From Thermanaeromonas sp. C210 (lineage in GTDB: Bacteria > Bacillota > DSM-521 > Neomoorellales > Neomoorellaceae): 64,000 nucleotides of DNA. Shown here in pieces: positions 1-7,490 of the stretch (its first letter is position 1; each line of letters opens with the position of its first letter). Position numbers and translations under genes: made by a program. The notes below the pieces were generated by a model. It saw only the letters and a list, made by a program, of their open reading frames with translations, was not told the DNA's origin and made no database searches. Where the stretch lies: the NCBI RefSeq assembly GCF_013167955.1, contig NZ_BLWF01000003.1:1-64000 (forward strand). Direction: 5' to 3'.

Positions 1-1
1 C

Positions 2-475
2 GGCACCATCCAGTTGGATTTCCTCATGCCCGAAAAATTCGATCTCACCTACATCGGTGAAGATGGGCAGAGACACCGGCCGGTGATGATCCACCGGGTG
101 GTTTTCGGCAGCATAGAAAGATTCATAGGCATCCTAATCGAACACTACGGGGGCGCCTTCCCGGTATGGCTGGCTCCGGTGCAGGTAAAGATCCTCCCCA
201 TAGCCGACCGCCACCATGAGTACGCTTACAAGGTGCGGGATACCCTAGAGCAGGCCGGAGTACGGGCCGAGGTTAACGACCGTAACGACAAGATCGGTTA
301 CAAAATACGGGCGGCGGAGGTAGAACGCATTCCCTATATGCTGGTTATAGGGGACAAGGAGGCGGCCGAAGGTACCGTAGCCGTGCGCGAAAGGGGCAAG
401 GGCGACACTGGGAACGTCGTACTGACAGACTTTGTTAACCGCATTGTGAAGGAGATTAAGGAACGGAGGGGCTAG
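2..475 (+). CDS. thrS: Threonyl-tRNA synthetase, C-terminal part (5' truncated by the window)
   Basis: The frame is open from the first complete codon (position 2) to the TAG at 473-475, about 157 codons. The residues include TIQLDF, PERF-like PEKFDLTYIGEDG, HRPVMIHRVVFGSIERF and PVWLAPVQV, which are the end of the class II catalytic core (motif 3, with the ERF arginine region) followed by the anticodon-binding domain of ThrRS. The enzyme charges tRNA-Thr in the cytoplasm. The N-terminal TGS, editing and motif 1/2 regions lie outside the window. ThrRS upstream of infC is a common Firmicute order. The call is firm; only the start is missing. Confidence 0.95.
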   Translation, partial: GTIQLDFLMPEKFDLTYIGEDGQRHRPVMIHRVVFGSIERFIGILIEHYGGAFPVWLAPVQVKILPIADRHHEYAYKVRDTLEQAGVRAEVNDRNDKIGYKIRAAEVERIPYMLVIGDKEAAEGTVAVRERGKGDTGNVVLTDFVNRIVKEIKERRG

Positions 476-613
476 GACCCGCCAGAAAAACCGCGGGGCG
501 GGCCGGCTGGCGGCGGGGAATTCGGGAGCCTTGAGGTGGAATAGCTTACAGGGTTGAGGAGAGGATTCCAAAAAGAAGGCCTAAACTACTCCCTTACTGG
601 AAGGTGAGGCATT

Positions 614-1867
614 ATGTCCCGTCGGTTTAGACTGCCCTATGGCCGCGACAGCTACCAGGAGCTTATAGTAGAGGAGGCCAATTTTGCCGGTCTACTCCAC
701 CACCGGGAGGCGGGTCCTCCCCTGGACGAGGTAGGATTACGGCGGGCCTTTGCCAGCCCTGTCGGTACTCCTCCCCTAAGGGAGCTAGTTAGGAAGGGCG
801 ACCGGGTAGCCATTGTTACCAGTGATATAACGCGACCCTGCCCGAGCAAGGTGCTGTTGCCTTTAATCTTGGAAGAGCTTCAGGAGGCCGGTATCAGGAG
901 GGAAGATATCATTATAGTACTGGCCGTCGGCAATCACCGCCCCCATACGGAGGAAGAGAAGAGAGCCCTCCTGGGAGAAGGGGTTTATGCGGCCTACCGG
1001 TGCGTAGATTCCGATCCTGCCGATACGGTCTACGTAGGTACTACCAGCAGGGGAACTCCGGTAGAAATATTCCGGCCGGTGGTGGAGGCCGATAAGAGGA
1101 TACTGCTGGGTAACGTAGAGTACCACTATTTCGCCGGGTATAGCGGCGGGGTTAAAGCTCTTCTGCCGGGCTGCGCTACGCCCCGCACGATACAGGCCAA
1201 TCACCGCATGATGGTCGAAGAGGGCGCTACCGCAGGGGAAATCGATAACAACCCGGTGAGGCGGGATATAGAAGAAGTGAACGACTTTGTCCATGTGGAT
1301 TTTATCTTCAACGTAGTGCTCGATGAGGCCAAGAATATCCTGGCCGCCTTTGCCGGCCACCCTGTCCTCGCCCACCGGGAGGCCTGCAAGTACTTAGACG
1401 GCATTTACAAAGTGAAGATAGCCGAACCGGCGGACATCGTCGTTGCGTCGGCCGGGGGCTTTCCCAAGGATATAAACCTTTACCAGGCCCAGAAGGCCAT
1501 GGATAATGCCAGCCGGGCGGTGAGGTCCGGTGGTATTCTCATCCTGGTGGCGGAGTGTCCGGAGGGCCTCGGCGACGAGGTTTTTTCTAAGTGGGTGGCT
1601 GCGGCACAGAAACCTGAGGACCTGCTCGACCGCGTTCGCGTTAACTTCGAGCTCGGAGGTCACAAAGCCGCGGCTATAGCCATGGTCCGCCGTAAGATTG
1701 ACATATACCTGGTTTCTTCCTTATCCCCGGATATTGTAAGGCGCGTATTCCTTGAGCCGTTTACGGAGTTGCAGGAAGCCTACAGGAGAGCGTTAGAAAC
1801 TATGGGCGCCGGGGCAAGGGTAATGGTCATTCCTCAGGGGGGATCCCTGCTGCCGGTGGTGGAGTAA
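614..1867 (+). CDS. larA: LarA-family (DUF2088) nickel-pincer enzyme, lactate-racemase-like
   Basis: This 417-residue protein has the length and motifs of LarA, which racemises lactate or related 2-hydroxy acids with a nickel-pincer nucleotide. Visible LarA signatures are TSDITRP (substrate-contacting Asp/Arg), GNHRPHT (catalytic His) and YHYFAGYSGGVKALLPG, which holds the second catalytic His and the Lys that carries the cofactor; NH in QANHRMM fits the nickel-ligand His. The start ATG follows GGAAGGTGAGG. It stands alone between thrS and infC: no larB, larC or larE (cofactor synthesis) is in the window. Many LarA homologues act on other hydroxy acids, so the substrate is open. Confidence 0.85.
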   Translation: MSRRFRLPYGRDSYQELIVEEANFAGLLHHREAGPPLDEVGLRRAFASPVGTPPLRELVRKGDRVAIVTSDITRPCPSKVLLPLILEELQEAGIRREDIIIVLAVGNHRPHTEEEKRALLGEGVYAAYRCVDSDPADTVYVGTTSRGTPVEIFRPVVEADKRILLGNVEYHYFAGYSGGVKALLPGCATPRTIQANHRMMVEEGATAGEIDNNPVRRDIEEVNDFVHVDFIFNVVLDEAKNILAAFAGHPVLAHREACKYLDGIYKVKIAEPADIVVASAGGFPKDINLYQAQKAMDNASRAVRSGGILILVAECPEGLGDEVFSKWVAAAQKPEDLLDRVRVNFELGGHKAAAIAMVRRKIDIYLVSSLSPDIVRRVFLEPFTELQEAYRRALETMGAGARVMVIPQGGSLLPVVE

Positions 1868-1895
1868 AGATGGGGAGCTCAGGCCAAACCGGTTA

Positions 1896-1924
1896 TTGAC
1901 GGTAATCTATGGCTGTGCTATACT
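1896..1924 (+). promoter_or_regulatory. Sigma-A promoter of the infC operon
   Basis: TTGACG (1896-1901) and TATACT (1919-1924) are separated by exactly 17 bases, close to the housekeeping consensus. Transcription would start near 1931, just before the L20-type leader. Confidence 0.8.
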
Positions 1925-1930
1925 AGCCCA

Positions 1931-2042
1931 GGAAAGTAGAAGCCATCCGCTTCTCACCTTACAGCCCCAGGCTGCTAAGGTCGGCGCCCGGTGAAAGAAG
2001 GGGTTTAGATGTATAAGCGGGTGGGGACACCCGCTTTCTTTA
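1931..2042 (+). promoter_or_regulatory. L20-type autoregulatory leader of infC-rpmI-rplT, with terminator
   Basis: The leader carries the CTCACCTTA ... CTAAGGT ... GGTGAAAGAAG blocks typical of the Firmicute infC leader, in which ribosomal protein L20 binds and promotes termination. A hairpin with 9-bp arms (AAGCGGGTG 2015-2023, CACCCGCTT 2028-2036) and a GGGA loop runs into TTTCTTTAT and is the likely intrinsic terminator. The family assignment is from remembered consensus. Confidence 0.75.
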
Positions 2043-2076
2043 TGCTGGGCGGAATTTCATCTGGAGGTGACGGGTT

Positions 2077-2586
2077 ATCAGCAAAGATTGGAGGGTGAAC
2101 GGAGAAATCCGCGCCCGGGAAGTGCGCCTGGTCGGAACCGACGGCCAGCAGCTAGGCATCATGCCGTTGCGGGAGGCTCTGCGCATAGCCCATGAGCAGG
2201 GGCTGGATTTGGTGGAAGTGGCACCTCAGGCCCGACCACCGGTCTGCCGCATTATGGATTTTGGGAAATATAAATATGAGCAGAGCAAGCGGGAACGTGA
2301 AGCCAGGAAAAAGCAGCGGATTATCGATGTTAAAGAGGTAAAGCTGCGGCCGGGCATTGAGGAACACGATTTCCAGGTCAAAGCCCGCAATGCCCTCCGC
2401 TTTCTGGAAGACGGCGATAAGGTAAAGGTAACCATTATGTTTCGCGGCCGGGAAATCTCCCATCCCGAGCTGGGAGAAAAGCTTTGTTGGCGTTTGGCCG
2501 ACCAGGTGTCGGAGCTAGCCTCCGTTGAAAGGCCGCCCAAGTTAGAAGGGCGCAATATGGTTATGATATTGGCTCCTAAGAACTAA
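2077..2586 (+). CDS. infC: Translation initiation factor IF-3, probable AUC start
   Basis: IF-3 binds the 30S subunit and checks start-codon choice. The product (169 residues) reads [17 protein letters not shown], then [16 protein letters not shown] and [14 protein letters not shown], and ends in ILAPKN, matching the whole family. The usual family N-terminus begins at ISKD. Here that codon is ATC at 2077, six bases after a perfect GGAGGTGA (2063-2070). The first standard start, GTG at 2095, would cut the conserved N-terminus and has GGAG almost touching it. An AUU/AUC start in infC is the known basis of its self-control. It forms an operon with rpmI and rplT. Confidence 0.95.
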   Translation: MSKDWRVNGEIRAREVRLVGTDGQQLGIMPLREALRIAHEQGLDLVEVAPQARPPVCRIMDFGKYKYEQSKREREARKKQRIIDVKEVKLRPGIEEHDFQVKARNALRFLEDGDKVKVTIMFRGREISHPELGEKLCWRLADQVSELASVERPPKLEGRNMVMILAPKN

Positions 2587-2605
2587 GAATTAAGAGGTGG
2601 ACAAT

Positions 2606-2806
2606 ATGCCCAAGATGAAAACCCACCGCGGGGCTGCTAAGCGTTTTCGCTTTACGGGTAAAGGAAAGATCAAGCGGGCCAAGGCTTTCAAGAGCCACCT
2701 TTTGGGGGGTAAGACCGCCAAGAGAAAGCGCCGCCTGCGCCAACCCGATCTGGTTTCTTCTGCCGACCGGCGGCGGGTGGCCAGGTTGTTACCCTACGGA
2801 GCGTAG
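2606..2806 (+). CDS. rpmI: 50S ribosomal protein L35
   Basis: A 66-residue, very basic protein beginning [14 protein letters not shown] and containing [19 protein letters not shown], the L35 signature. The ATG at 2606 follows AAGAGGTGG; an in-frame GTG at 2597 is inside that ribosome site and is not the start. It sits between infC and rplT as in nearly all Firmicutes and should be under the same L20 leader control. Confidence 0.97.
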   Translation: MPKMKTHRGAAKRFRFTGKGKIKRAKAFKSHLLGGKTAKRKRRLRQPDLVSSADRRRVARLLPYGA

Positions 2807-2822
2807 AGGAGGAAGGTAGAAC

Positions 2823-3188
2823 ATGTCCAGGGTAAAACGAGGTGTAACCAAGAGACGGCGTCACAAGAAAATCCTGAAACTGGCCAAGGGTTACTTCGGC
2901 GCCAAGTCCAAGCTGTTTAGGGTGGCCAACCAGCAGGTAATGAAATCCTTAATGTATGCTTACGCCCACAGGCGTAAGCGCAAGAGGGATTTCCGGCAGC
3001 TATGGATTGCCCGGATTAACGCGGCCGCCCGGGAGAACGGCCTTACTTACAGCCGTTTCATCAACGGATTAAAGCAGGCGGGGGTAGAAATCAATCGTAA
3101 AATGCTGGCCGATATGGCCGTCAACGATGCCCAAGGGTTTCGTCAATTAGTGGATATCGCCAAGGAAAAGCTGGGAGTCGGAGCCTAA
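2823..3188 (+). CDS. rplT: 50S ribosomal protein L20
   Basis: A 121-residue basic protein starting [18 protein letters not shown], with [20 protein letters not shown] and [19 protein letters not shown], which are L20 hallmarks. L20 is needed early in 50S assembly and also binds the infC leader to repress its own operon. The ATG follows GAGGAGGAAGGTAGAAC. Standard length. Confidence 0.97.
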   Translation: MSRVKRGVTKRRRHKKILKLAKGYFGAKSKLFRVANQQVMKSLMYAYAHRRKRKRDFRQLWIARINAAARENGLTYSRFINGLKQAGVEINRKMLADMAVNDAQGFRQLVDIAKEKLGVGA

Positions 3189-3192
3189 ACTT

Positions 3193-3846
3193 ATGAAAAA
3201 GCAGTTTGCCGTAATCGGCCTGGGACGCTTCGGGGCCAGCGTTGCCACGGCCCTGGCACGCTTGGGATGTGAGGTTGTGGGTATCGACGCGGATGCCGCC
3301 AAGGTAGAAGCCGTGATGAACGAGATTACCCATGCCATCCAGGCCGATGCCCGGGATGAAGAGGCCCTCAAGGCCGCCGGGGTCCGCAATGTCGACGTAG
3401 CCATCGTTGCCATCGGGGAAGACGTGGAGGCCAACATCCTGGTGACCCTGATCGCGAAAGAGATGGGCGTTAAGTGTGTGGTGGCTAAAGCTCTAAACGA
3501 TCTCCATGCCAAGGTATTGGCCAAGATCGGGGCGGATAAGATCGTTTTCCCCGAGCGCGACATGGGGATAAGGGTGGCCCGGGCCCTGGTGGCGGGAAAT
3601 GTTCTGGAGCACATAGAGCTCTCACCCGAATACAGCATCGAAGAAATCGCGGCGCCCCAGCGGGTGGCCGGGAAAACCCTGGCAGAGCTAAATCTGAGGG
3701 CCAAACACGGGGCCACGGTAATGGCCATAAAGCGCAGGGATGAAATTATCGTAGCCCCGGGGGGAGATGAAGTTATAAAAGCAGGAGATATTTTGGTACT
3801 CTTGGGGCCTACTAAAGTACTGGAGCGCTTTCAAGAGCGAGAGTGA
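3193..3846 (+). CDS. trkA: TrkA/KtrA-type potassium channel regulatory subunit
   Basis: At 217 residues this is the single-unit (KtrA) form. It has an N-terminal RCK Rossmann domain starting FAVIGLGRFGASVATAL (nucleotide-binding GxGxFG), an acidic strand end GIDAD, and after residue ~135 an RCK_C domain. Such proteins form rings that bind ATP/ADP or NAD(H) and gate a TrkH/KtrB membrane subunit. That partner gene lies one gene downstream, and the methylase gene between overlaps both ends of the cluster, so the three are probably co-transcribed. It follows rplT by 4 bases. Confidence 0.9.
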   Translation: MKKQFAVIGLGRFGASVATALARLGCEVVGIDADAAKVEAVMNEITHAIQADARDEEALKAAGVRNVDVAIVAIGEDVEANILVTLIAKEMGVKCVVAKALNDLHAKVLAKIGADKIVFPERDMGIRVARALVAGNVLEHIELSPEYSIEEIAAPQRVAGKTLAELNLRAKHGATVMAIKRRDEIIVAPGGDEVIKAGDILVLLGPTKVLERFQERE

Positions 3847-4664
3847 GTGAAGCTGTGGGAAGTATAATTACTTCGCGGGCCAACCGGTATGTAAAACTGG
3901 CCCGCTCCCTCTACCGTCGCGCCCAGCGAGAAAAGACAGGGCTCTACCTTCTGGAAGGGAAGCATCTCCTCATGGAGGCCCTGGCAGCGCGGGCGGAGGT
4001 AGAGGTAGTTTTTTATGAGCCCCATTTCGTTAGGTCGGCGGAGCATGCCGGGCTCATATCCCGGCTCCGGGAGGCGGGATACCTCTGCCTGGAGGTGGAA
4101 CCGTCGGTTATGGAGAGTGTGGCCGCTACCGTCACGCCTCCCGGAGTCCTGGCCATAGCCAGGCAAAAAAGGGCCAGCTTATCCCTCCTGCTGGAAAACC
4201 CGGAGGTTTTTTTATTAGTAGCCGATGGGGTCCAGGACCCGGGTAATTTGGGAACCATGCTGCGCACGGCGGTGGCTGCCGGCTGCACCGGGGCGGTTTT
4301 GACCGGCGGGACGGTAGATCCCTATAACGAGAAAGTGGTGCGCGCTGCCATGGGCGCCCTTTTCCACCTCCCGGTGGTCACGGGTATCGCGGCAGCCCAG
4401 CTGGCCCTTCGGCTAAAGGGGAAGGTGAGGGTAATCGTGGCCCACGTGGATGCCGTCCGCCCCTACTACGACTACGATTACGGCGGAAGGGTGGCCCTGG
4501 TTCTGGGTAACGAAAACAGAGGTCCCAGTCCGGAAATACTAAAGCAAGCCGAGGCCCAGGTGAGCATTCCCCTTTGGGGGCCCGTAGAATCCCTTAATGT
4601 GGCGGTGGCGGCCGCTATTTTGCTTTATGAAGCGGCTCGCAGGCGCCATATGGGGGAGGCTTAA
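3843..4664 (+). CDS. SpoU-family (TrmH/RlmB-like) rRNA or tRNA 2'-O-ribose methyltransferase
   Basis: The 273-residue protein has an N-terminal substrate-binding domain (SRANRYVKLARSLYRR, EGKHLLMEAL) and a C-terminal SPOUT knot with the three SpoU motifs: VQDPGNLGTMLRTA, VLGNENRGPS and IPLWGPVESLNVAVAAAI. SpoU enzymes add a methyl group from S-adenosylmethionine to a ribose 2'-OH in rRNA or tRNA; the target nucleotide cannot be told from sequence. The GTG start overlaps the trkA stop by four bases (GTGA). In many Firmicutes this gene precedes pheST (ysgA position), which fits the layout here. Confidence 0.88.
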   Translation: MSEAVGSIITSRANRYVKLARSLYRRAQREKTGLYLLEGKHLLMEALAARAEVEVVFYEPHFVRSAEHAGLISRLREAGYLCLEVEPSVMESVAATVTPPGVLAIARQKRASLSLLLENPEVFLLVADGVQDPGNLGTMLRTAVAAGCTGAVLTGGTVDPYNEKVVRAAMGALFHLPVVTGIAAAQLALRLKGKVRVIVAHVDAVRPYYDYDYGGRVALVLGNENRGPSPEILKQAEAQVSIPLWGPVESLNVAVAAAILLYEAARRRHMGEA

Positions 4665-4666
4665 GT

Positions 4667-6007
4667 ATGCTGCGGGCGCGCCTTACTCCTACCCAGGGGA
4701 TCGTCATAGGTTTTGCCTGCGTGATTCTGGCGGGAACCCTTTTATTGATGTTGCCCGTTTCTTCGGCGGGGCGGGCGACTGATTTTTTGACGGCTCTGTT
4801 CACCGCCACTTCGGCCGTGTGCGTGACCGGGCTGGTAGTGGTGGATACCGGTACTTACTGGTCTGCCTTCGGTCAAGGGGTTATTGCCTTGCTGATCCAG
4901 ATAGGTGGACTGGGCTGGATGAGTGTGGTCACTTTGTTCGCCCTCCTAATCCGGAAGCGCATTTCCCTGGGGGAAAGGCTGTTAATCCAGGAGGCCCTGA
5001 ATCGGGAGAATTTGGGCGGGGTCGTAGCTCTAACGAAGAGGATTATTCTCACTACCTTTGTCCTGGAAGGTGTAGGGGCCCTGGTTTTATCCTGGCGGTT
5101 TGCCCGGGATTTTGGGTGGGGACGAGGGGTATATTACGGGGTATTTCACGCCGTGTCGGCCTTTAATAATGCCGGCTTCGATGTGTTGGGCCCCGTCTTT
5201 GGGCCGTACTGCAGTCTGACCCCCTACGTCCAGGATATCACCATCAATATAGTTATTTCGACTTTATTGATCCTTGGCGGTATCGGATTCCCCGTAATCA
5301 TGGAAGTGGCGGGGTTCCGGAGGAGAGCGGGTCGTTTGAGCTTGCACAGCAGAATGGTTCTTCTGACGACTCTCGTCCTGATTGTAGCCGGTACGCTTAT
5401 TCTTTTAGCCATAGAATGGGATAACCCCAACACCCTGGGACCTTTATCGCCCGCGGGCAAGGGGATGGCTGCATATTTCCAGGCGGTTACCCCCAGGACG
5501 GCAGGCTTCAATACTGTTAGCATCAACGACCTCCGCCCTGCGAGCCAGTACGTTCAGGTCATCTTGATGTTTATAGGAGCTTCGCCGGCGGGTACCGGCG
5601 GCGGCATTAAGACCACCACTTTCACCGTTCTGGTGCTGGCCATAGCGGCGGTAGTGAGGGGACGGCAGGAAGTGGAATTCGGCGGCCGGTGTATCCCCTG
5701 GCACCGCGTAATTAAAGCGCTGGTCATTGCTGCCCTGGGTTTCTTACTGGTGAACGCCGTCGGTTTTATCCTCCTTCTTACCGAAGGGAAAGGGTTTTTG
5801 CCCGTTTTGTATGAAGTAACTTCGGCCTTCGGCACCGTAGGCCTGACTACGGGCCTGACCCCGGAGCTGACACCTGTCGGCCGCTGCCTCCTTATCCTTA
5901 CCATGTTTGCCGGCAGGGTGGGTCCGGTGAGCTTGGCCATGGCCATCTGGAAACGACAGGTAAGGGTTAACATTCATCTGCCGGAAGAACAGGTCATTTT
6001 GGGCTAG
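4667..6007 (+). CDS. trkH: TrkH/KtrB-type potassium uptake channel subunit
   Basis: A 446-residue integral membrane protein with many hydrophobic helices. The four pore-loop signatures of the family are visible in order: TSAVCVTGL, FNNAGFD, TPRTAGFNT and FGTVGLTTG. It conducts potassium (or sodium-coupled potassium) across the cytoplasmic membrane under control of the TrkA subunit encoded two genes upstream. The ATG starts two bases after the methylase stop and follows a GGGGAGG site. Confidence 0.9.
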   Translation: MLRARLTPTQGIVIGFACVILAGTLLLMLPVSSAGRATDFLTALFTATSAVCVTGLVVVDTGTYWSAFGQGVIALLIQIGGLGWMSVVTLFALLIRKRISLGERLLIQEALNRENLGGVVALTKRIILTTFVLEGVGALVLSWRFARDFGWGRGVYYGVFHAVSAFNNAGFDVLGPVFGPYCSLTPYVQDITINIVISTLLILGGIGFPVIMEVAGFRRRAGRLSLHSRMVLLTTLVLIVAGTLILLAIEWDNPNTLGPLSPAGKGMAAYFQAVTPRTAGFNTVSINDLRPASQYVQVILMFIGASPAGTGGGIKTTTFTVLVLAIAAVVRGRQEVEFGGRCIPWHRVIKALVIAALGFLLVNAVGFILLLTEGKGFLPVLYEVTSAFGTVGLTTGLTPELTPVGRCLLILTMFAGRVGPVSLAMAIWKRQVRVNIHLPEEQVILG

Positions 6008-6071
6008 CCAAGGGTTGGGCCGTATGGTATAATCTTAAAGGAAAGGTCCCAACCCCTGGAAAGGTTGTGAT

Positions 6072-6167
6072 ATGGTGTCCTGGTGCGCGGAATTCTTCTG
6101 GCGGATTTTCGAGAAAACCGGGTCCATAGCAGCCTATATTATTTACCGCAGACTAGTCCTGCAGTAA
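6072..6167 (+). CDS. yqzL: YqzL-like small protein
   Basis: A 31-codon frame reading MVSWCAEFFWRIFEKTG then SIAAYIIYRRLVLQ. The pattern (aromatic FFW, then F-x-K/Q-TGSI-x-AYxxYRxL) matches the YqzL family of tiny Firmicute proteins as I remember it; their role is unknown, although the family is common in spore formers. GGAAAGG lies about 7 bases upstream of the ATG. It sits alone between trkH and the pheS leader. The tiny size makes this a moderate call. Confidence 0.7.
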   Translation: MVSWCAEFFWRIFEKTGSIAAYIIYRRLVLQ

Positions 6168-6187
6168 ATAAGACGTTTAAATGCCGT

Positions 6188-6425
6188 GAACGGGAGGAGT
6201 AGCTTGCCGGTACCTTACAGGGAGGCGGCGTCGGCGACTGGAAGCGCTGCTAAGGGAGGGGCAAGCGAAGTTCGCCCGGGAGCAGCTGGCTGAAAGGCGG
6301 GAAGCCGAGTAGGCTAAGCCGGTCCTCCTACCGTTAAGAAGGAGACCTGTTGTTGGGCAGGTATCTTGGGGTGGTTTCTTTTGTAAACATTGGGTCTTCG
6401 TCCCGAAGGGGCGAAGGCTTTTTTT
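6188..6425 (+). promoter_or_regulatory. T-box leader (tRNA-Phe responsive) of pheST
   Basis: The stretch has T-box order: GGAGGAGTAGC (AGTA element), CAGGGAGGCGG (AGAGAG-like) with a CTGGAAGC loop, a candidate TTC phenylalanine specifier at 6271-6273 followed by GGGAGC, GGCTGAAAGGC, CCGTTAAGAAGG, then the T-box bulge as TTGGGGTGGTTTC. The UGGU that pairs with the acceptor end is kept, but the following bases depart from the usual ACCGCG. The classic CTTCGTCCC...GGGGCGAAG terminator closes it. Uncharged tRNA-Phe should favour readthrough into pheS. Confidence 0.85.
6395..6425 (+). terminator. Intrinsic terminator of the pheS T-box
   Basis: CTTCGTCCC (6396-6404) pairs with GGGGCGAAG (6408-6416, one G-U) around a GAA loop and is followed by GCTTTTTTT. 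It ends 14 bases before the pheS start. Confidence 0.85.
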
Positions 6426-6438
6426 ATGGGGTGAGGAT

Positions 6439-7461
6439 ATGCTGGAAGCCATTAGCGAGCTAAAGGAAAGGGCTATCGCGGAGCTATCGCAAATTAAAGA
6501 CCTTGAAAAACTAGAAGCTATAAGGGTTAAGTACCTGGGGAAAAAGGGAGAACTGACCCAGATTTTGCGCGGTATGGGGAAACTGTCCCCCGAGGAGCGG
6601 CCCCGGGTGGGCCAGGCGGCCAACCGGGCCCGGGAAGAGCTGGAGGCCGCCCTGCAAGTGGCCAGGAGGCACCTGCTGGAGGCGGAAAAGGAGCGCCGCC
6701 TTAAGGAGGAAAGCCTGGATGTCACCCTTCCGGGTCGGCCCTTACCTCGCGGTTACCGCCATCCCTTAAGCCGGGTTTTGGCGGAACTGAAAGATATTTT
6801 TGTGGGACTGGGTTTCGCCGTAGCCGAGGGTCCGGAGGTGGAGACGGACTACTACAACTTCACGGCCTTGAATCTGCCGCCCGAGCATCCCGCCCGGGAT
6901 ATGCAGGATTCCTTTTACATCACTCCCAACGTCCTGCTCCGTACCCACACCTCGCCCGTTCAAGTGCGGGTCATGGAGGCCATGCGCCCGCACCTGCCCA
7001 TCCGGATTATAGCTCCGGGCAAGGTGTACCGGCGGGATGACGATGCTACCCATTCCCCCATGTTCCACCAGGTGGAGGGATTGCTGGTGGACAGGAGGGT
7101 GACCTTCGGGGATTTAAAGGGCATCCTCATGGCCTTCCTGCGGCAGTTCTTCGGGTCCGGTGTAGGGGTTCGTTTCCGGCCCAGTTATTTTCCCTTTACC
7201 GAACCGAGCGCCGAAGTGGATATCTCCTGTGTTATGTGCCGGGGACGGGGTTGCCGGGTGTGCAAGCAGAGCGGGTGGCTGGAGATACTGGGGAGTGGCA
7301 TGGTCCACCCCGCCGTCCTGGAAATGGCCGGATACGACCCCGAAGAAGTCAGCGGCTTTGCCTTCGGTTTGGGCGTGGAGCGGCTGGCTATGCTTAAGTA
7401 CGGTATCGACGACCTTCGCCTCTTCTTTGAAAACGACCTGCGCTTCTTGAGCCAGTTTTAG
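6439..7461 (+). CDS. pheS: Phenylalanyl-tRNA synthetase alpha chain
   Basis: A 340-residue class II synthetase subunit. The N-terminal ~90 residues are a coiled coil that grips t[23 protein letters not shown] is typical. Catalytic parts include [17 protein letters not shown] (motif 1 region), [19 protein letters not shown] (motif 2) and [11 protein letters not shown] (motif 3). With PheT it forms the alpha2beta2 enzyme that charges tRNA-Phe. The ATG follows GTGAGGAT, and pheT begins 29 bases after its stop. Expression should respond to tRNA-Phe charging through the upstream T-box. Confidence 0.97.
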   Translation: MLEAISELKERAIAELSQIKDLEKLEAIRVKYLGKKGELTQILRGMGKLSPEERPRVGQAANRAREELEAALQVARRHLLEAEKERRLKEESLDVTLPGRPLPRGYRHPLSRVLAELKDIFVGLGFAVAEGPEVETDYYNFTALNLPPEHPARDMQDSFYITPNVLLRTHTSPVQVRVMEAMRPHLPIRIIAPGKVYRRDDDATHSPMFHQVEGLLVDRRVTFGDLKGILMAFLRQFFGSGVGVRFRPSYFPFTEPSAEVDISCVMCRGRGCRVCKQSGWLEILGSGMVHPAVLEMAGYDPEEVSGFAFGLGVERLAMLKYGIDDLRLFFENDLRFLSQF

Positions 7462-7490
7462 GATTCCGGGATGAGTGAGGAGGAAGGGAA

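Noticed and set aside
477-516. CCCGCCAG...CTGGCGG hairpin after thrS as a terminator
   Set aside because: A dyad is present but there is no T-run after it, so termination is not supported.
6199-6312. A frame reading YLTGRRRRRLEALLREG followed by a charged helix-like tail, upstream of pheS
   Set aside because: It has no standard start after the preceding stop and lies entirely within the T-box leader, whose conserved blocks explain the sequence.
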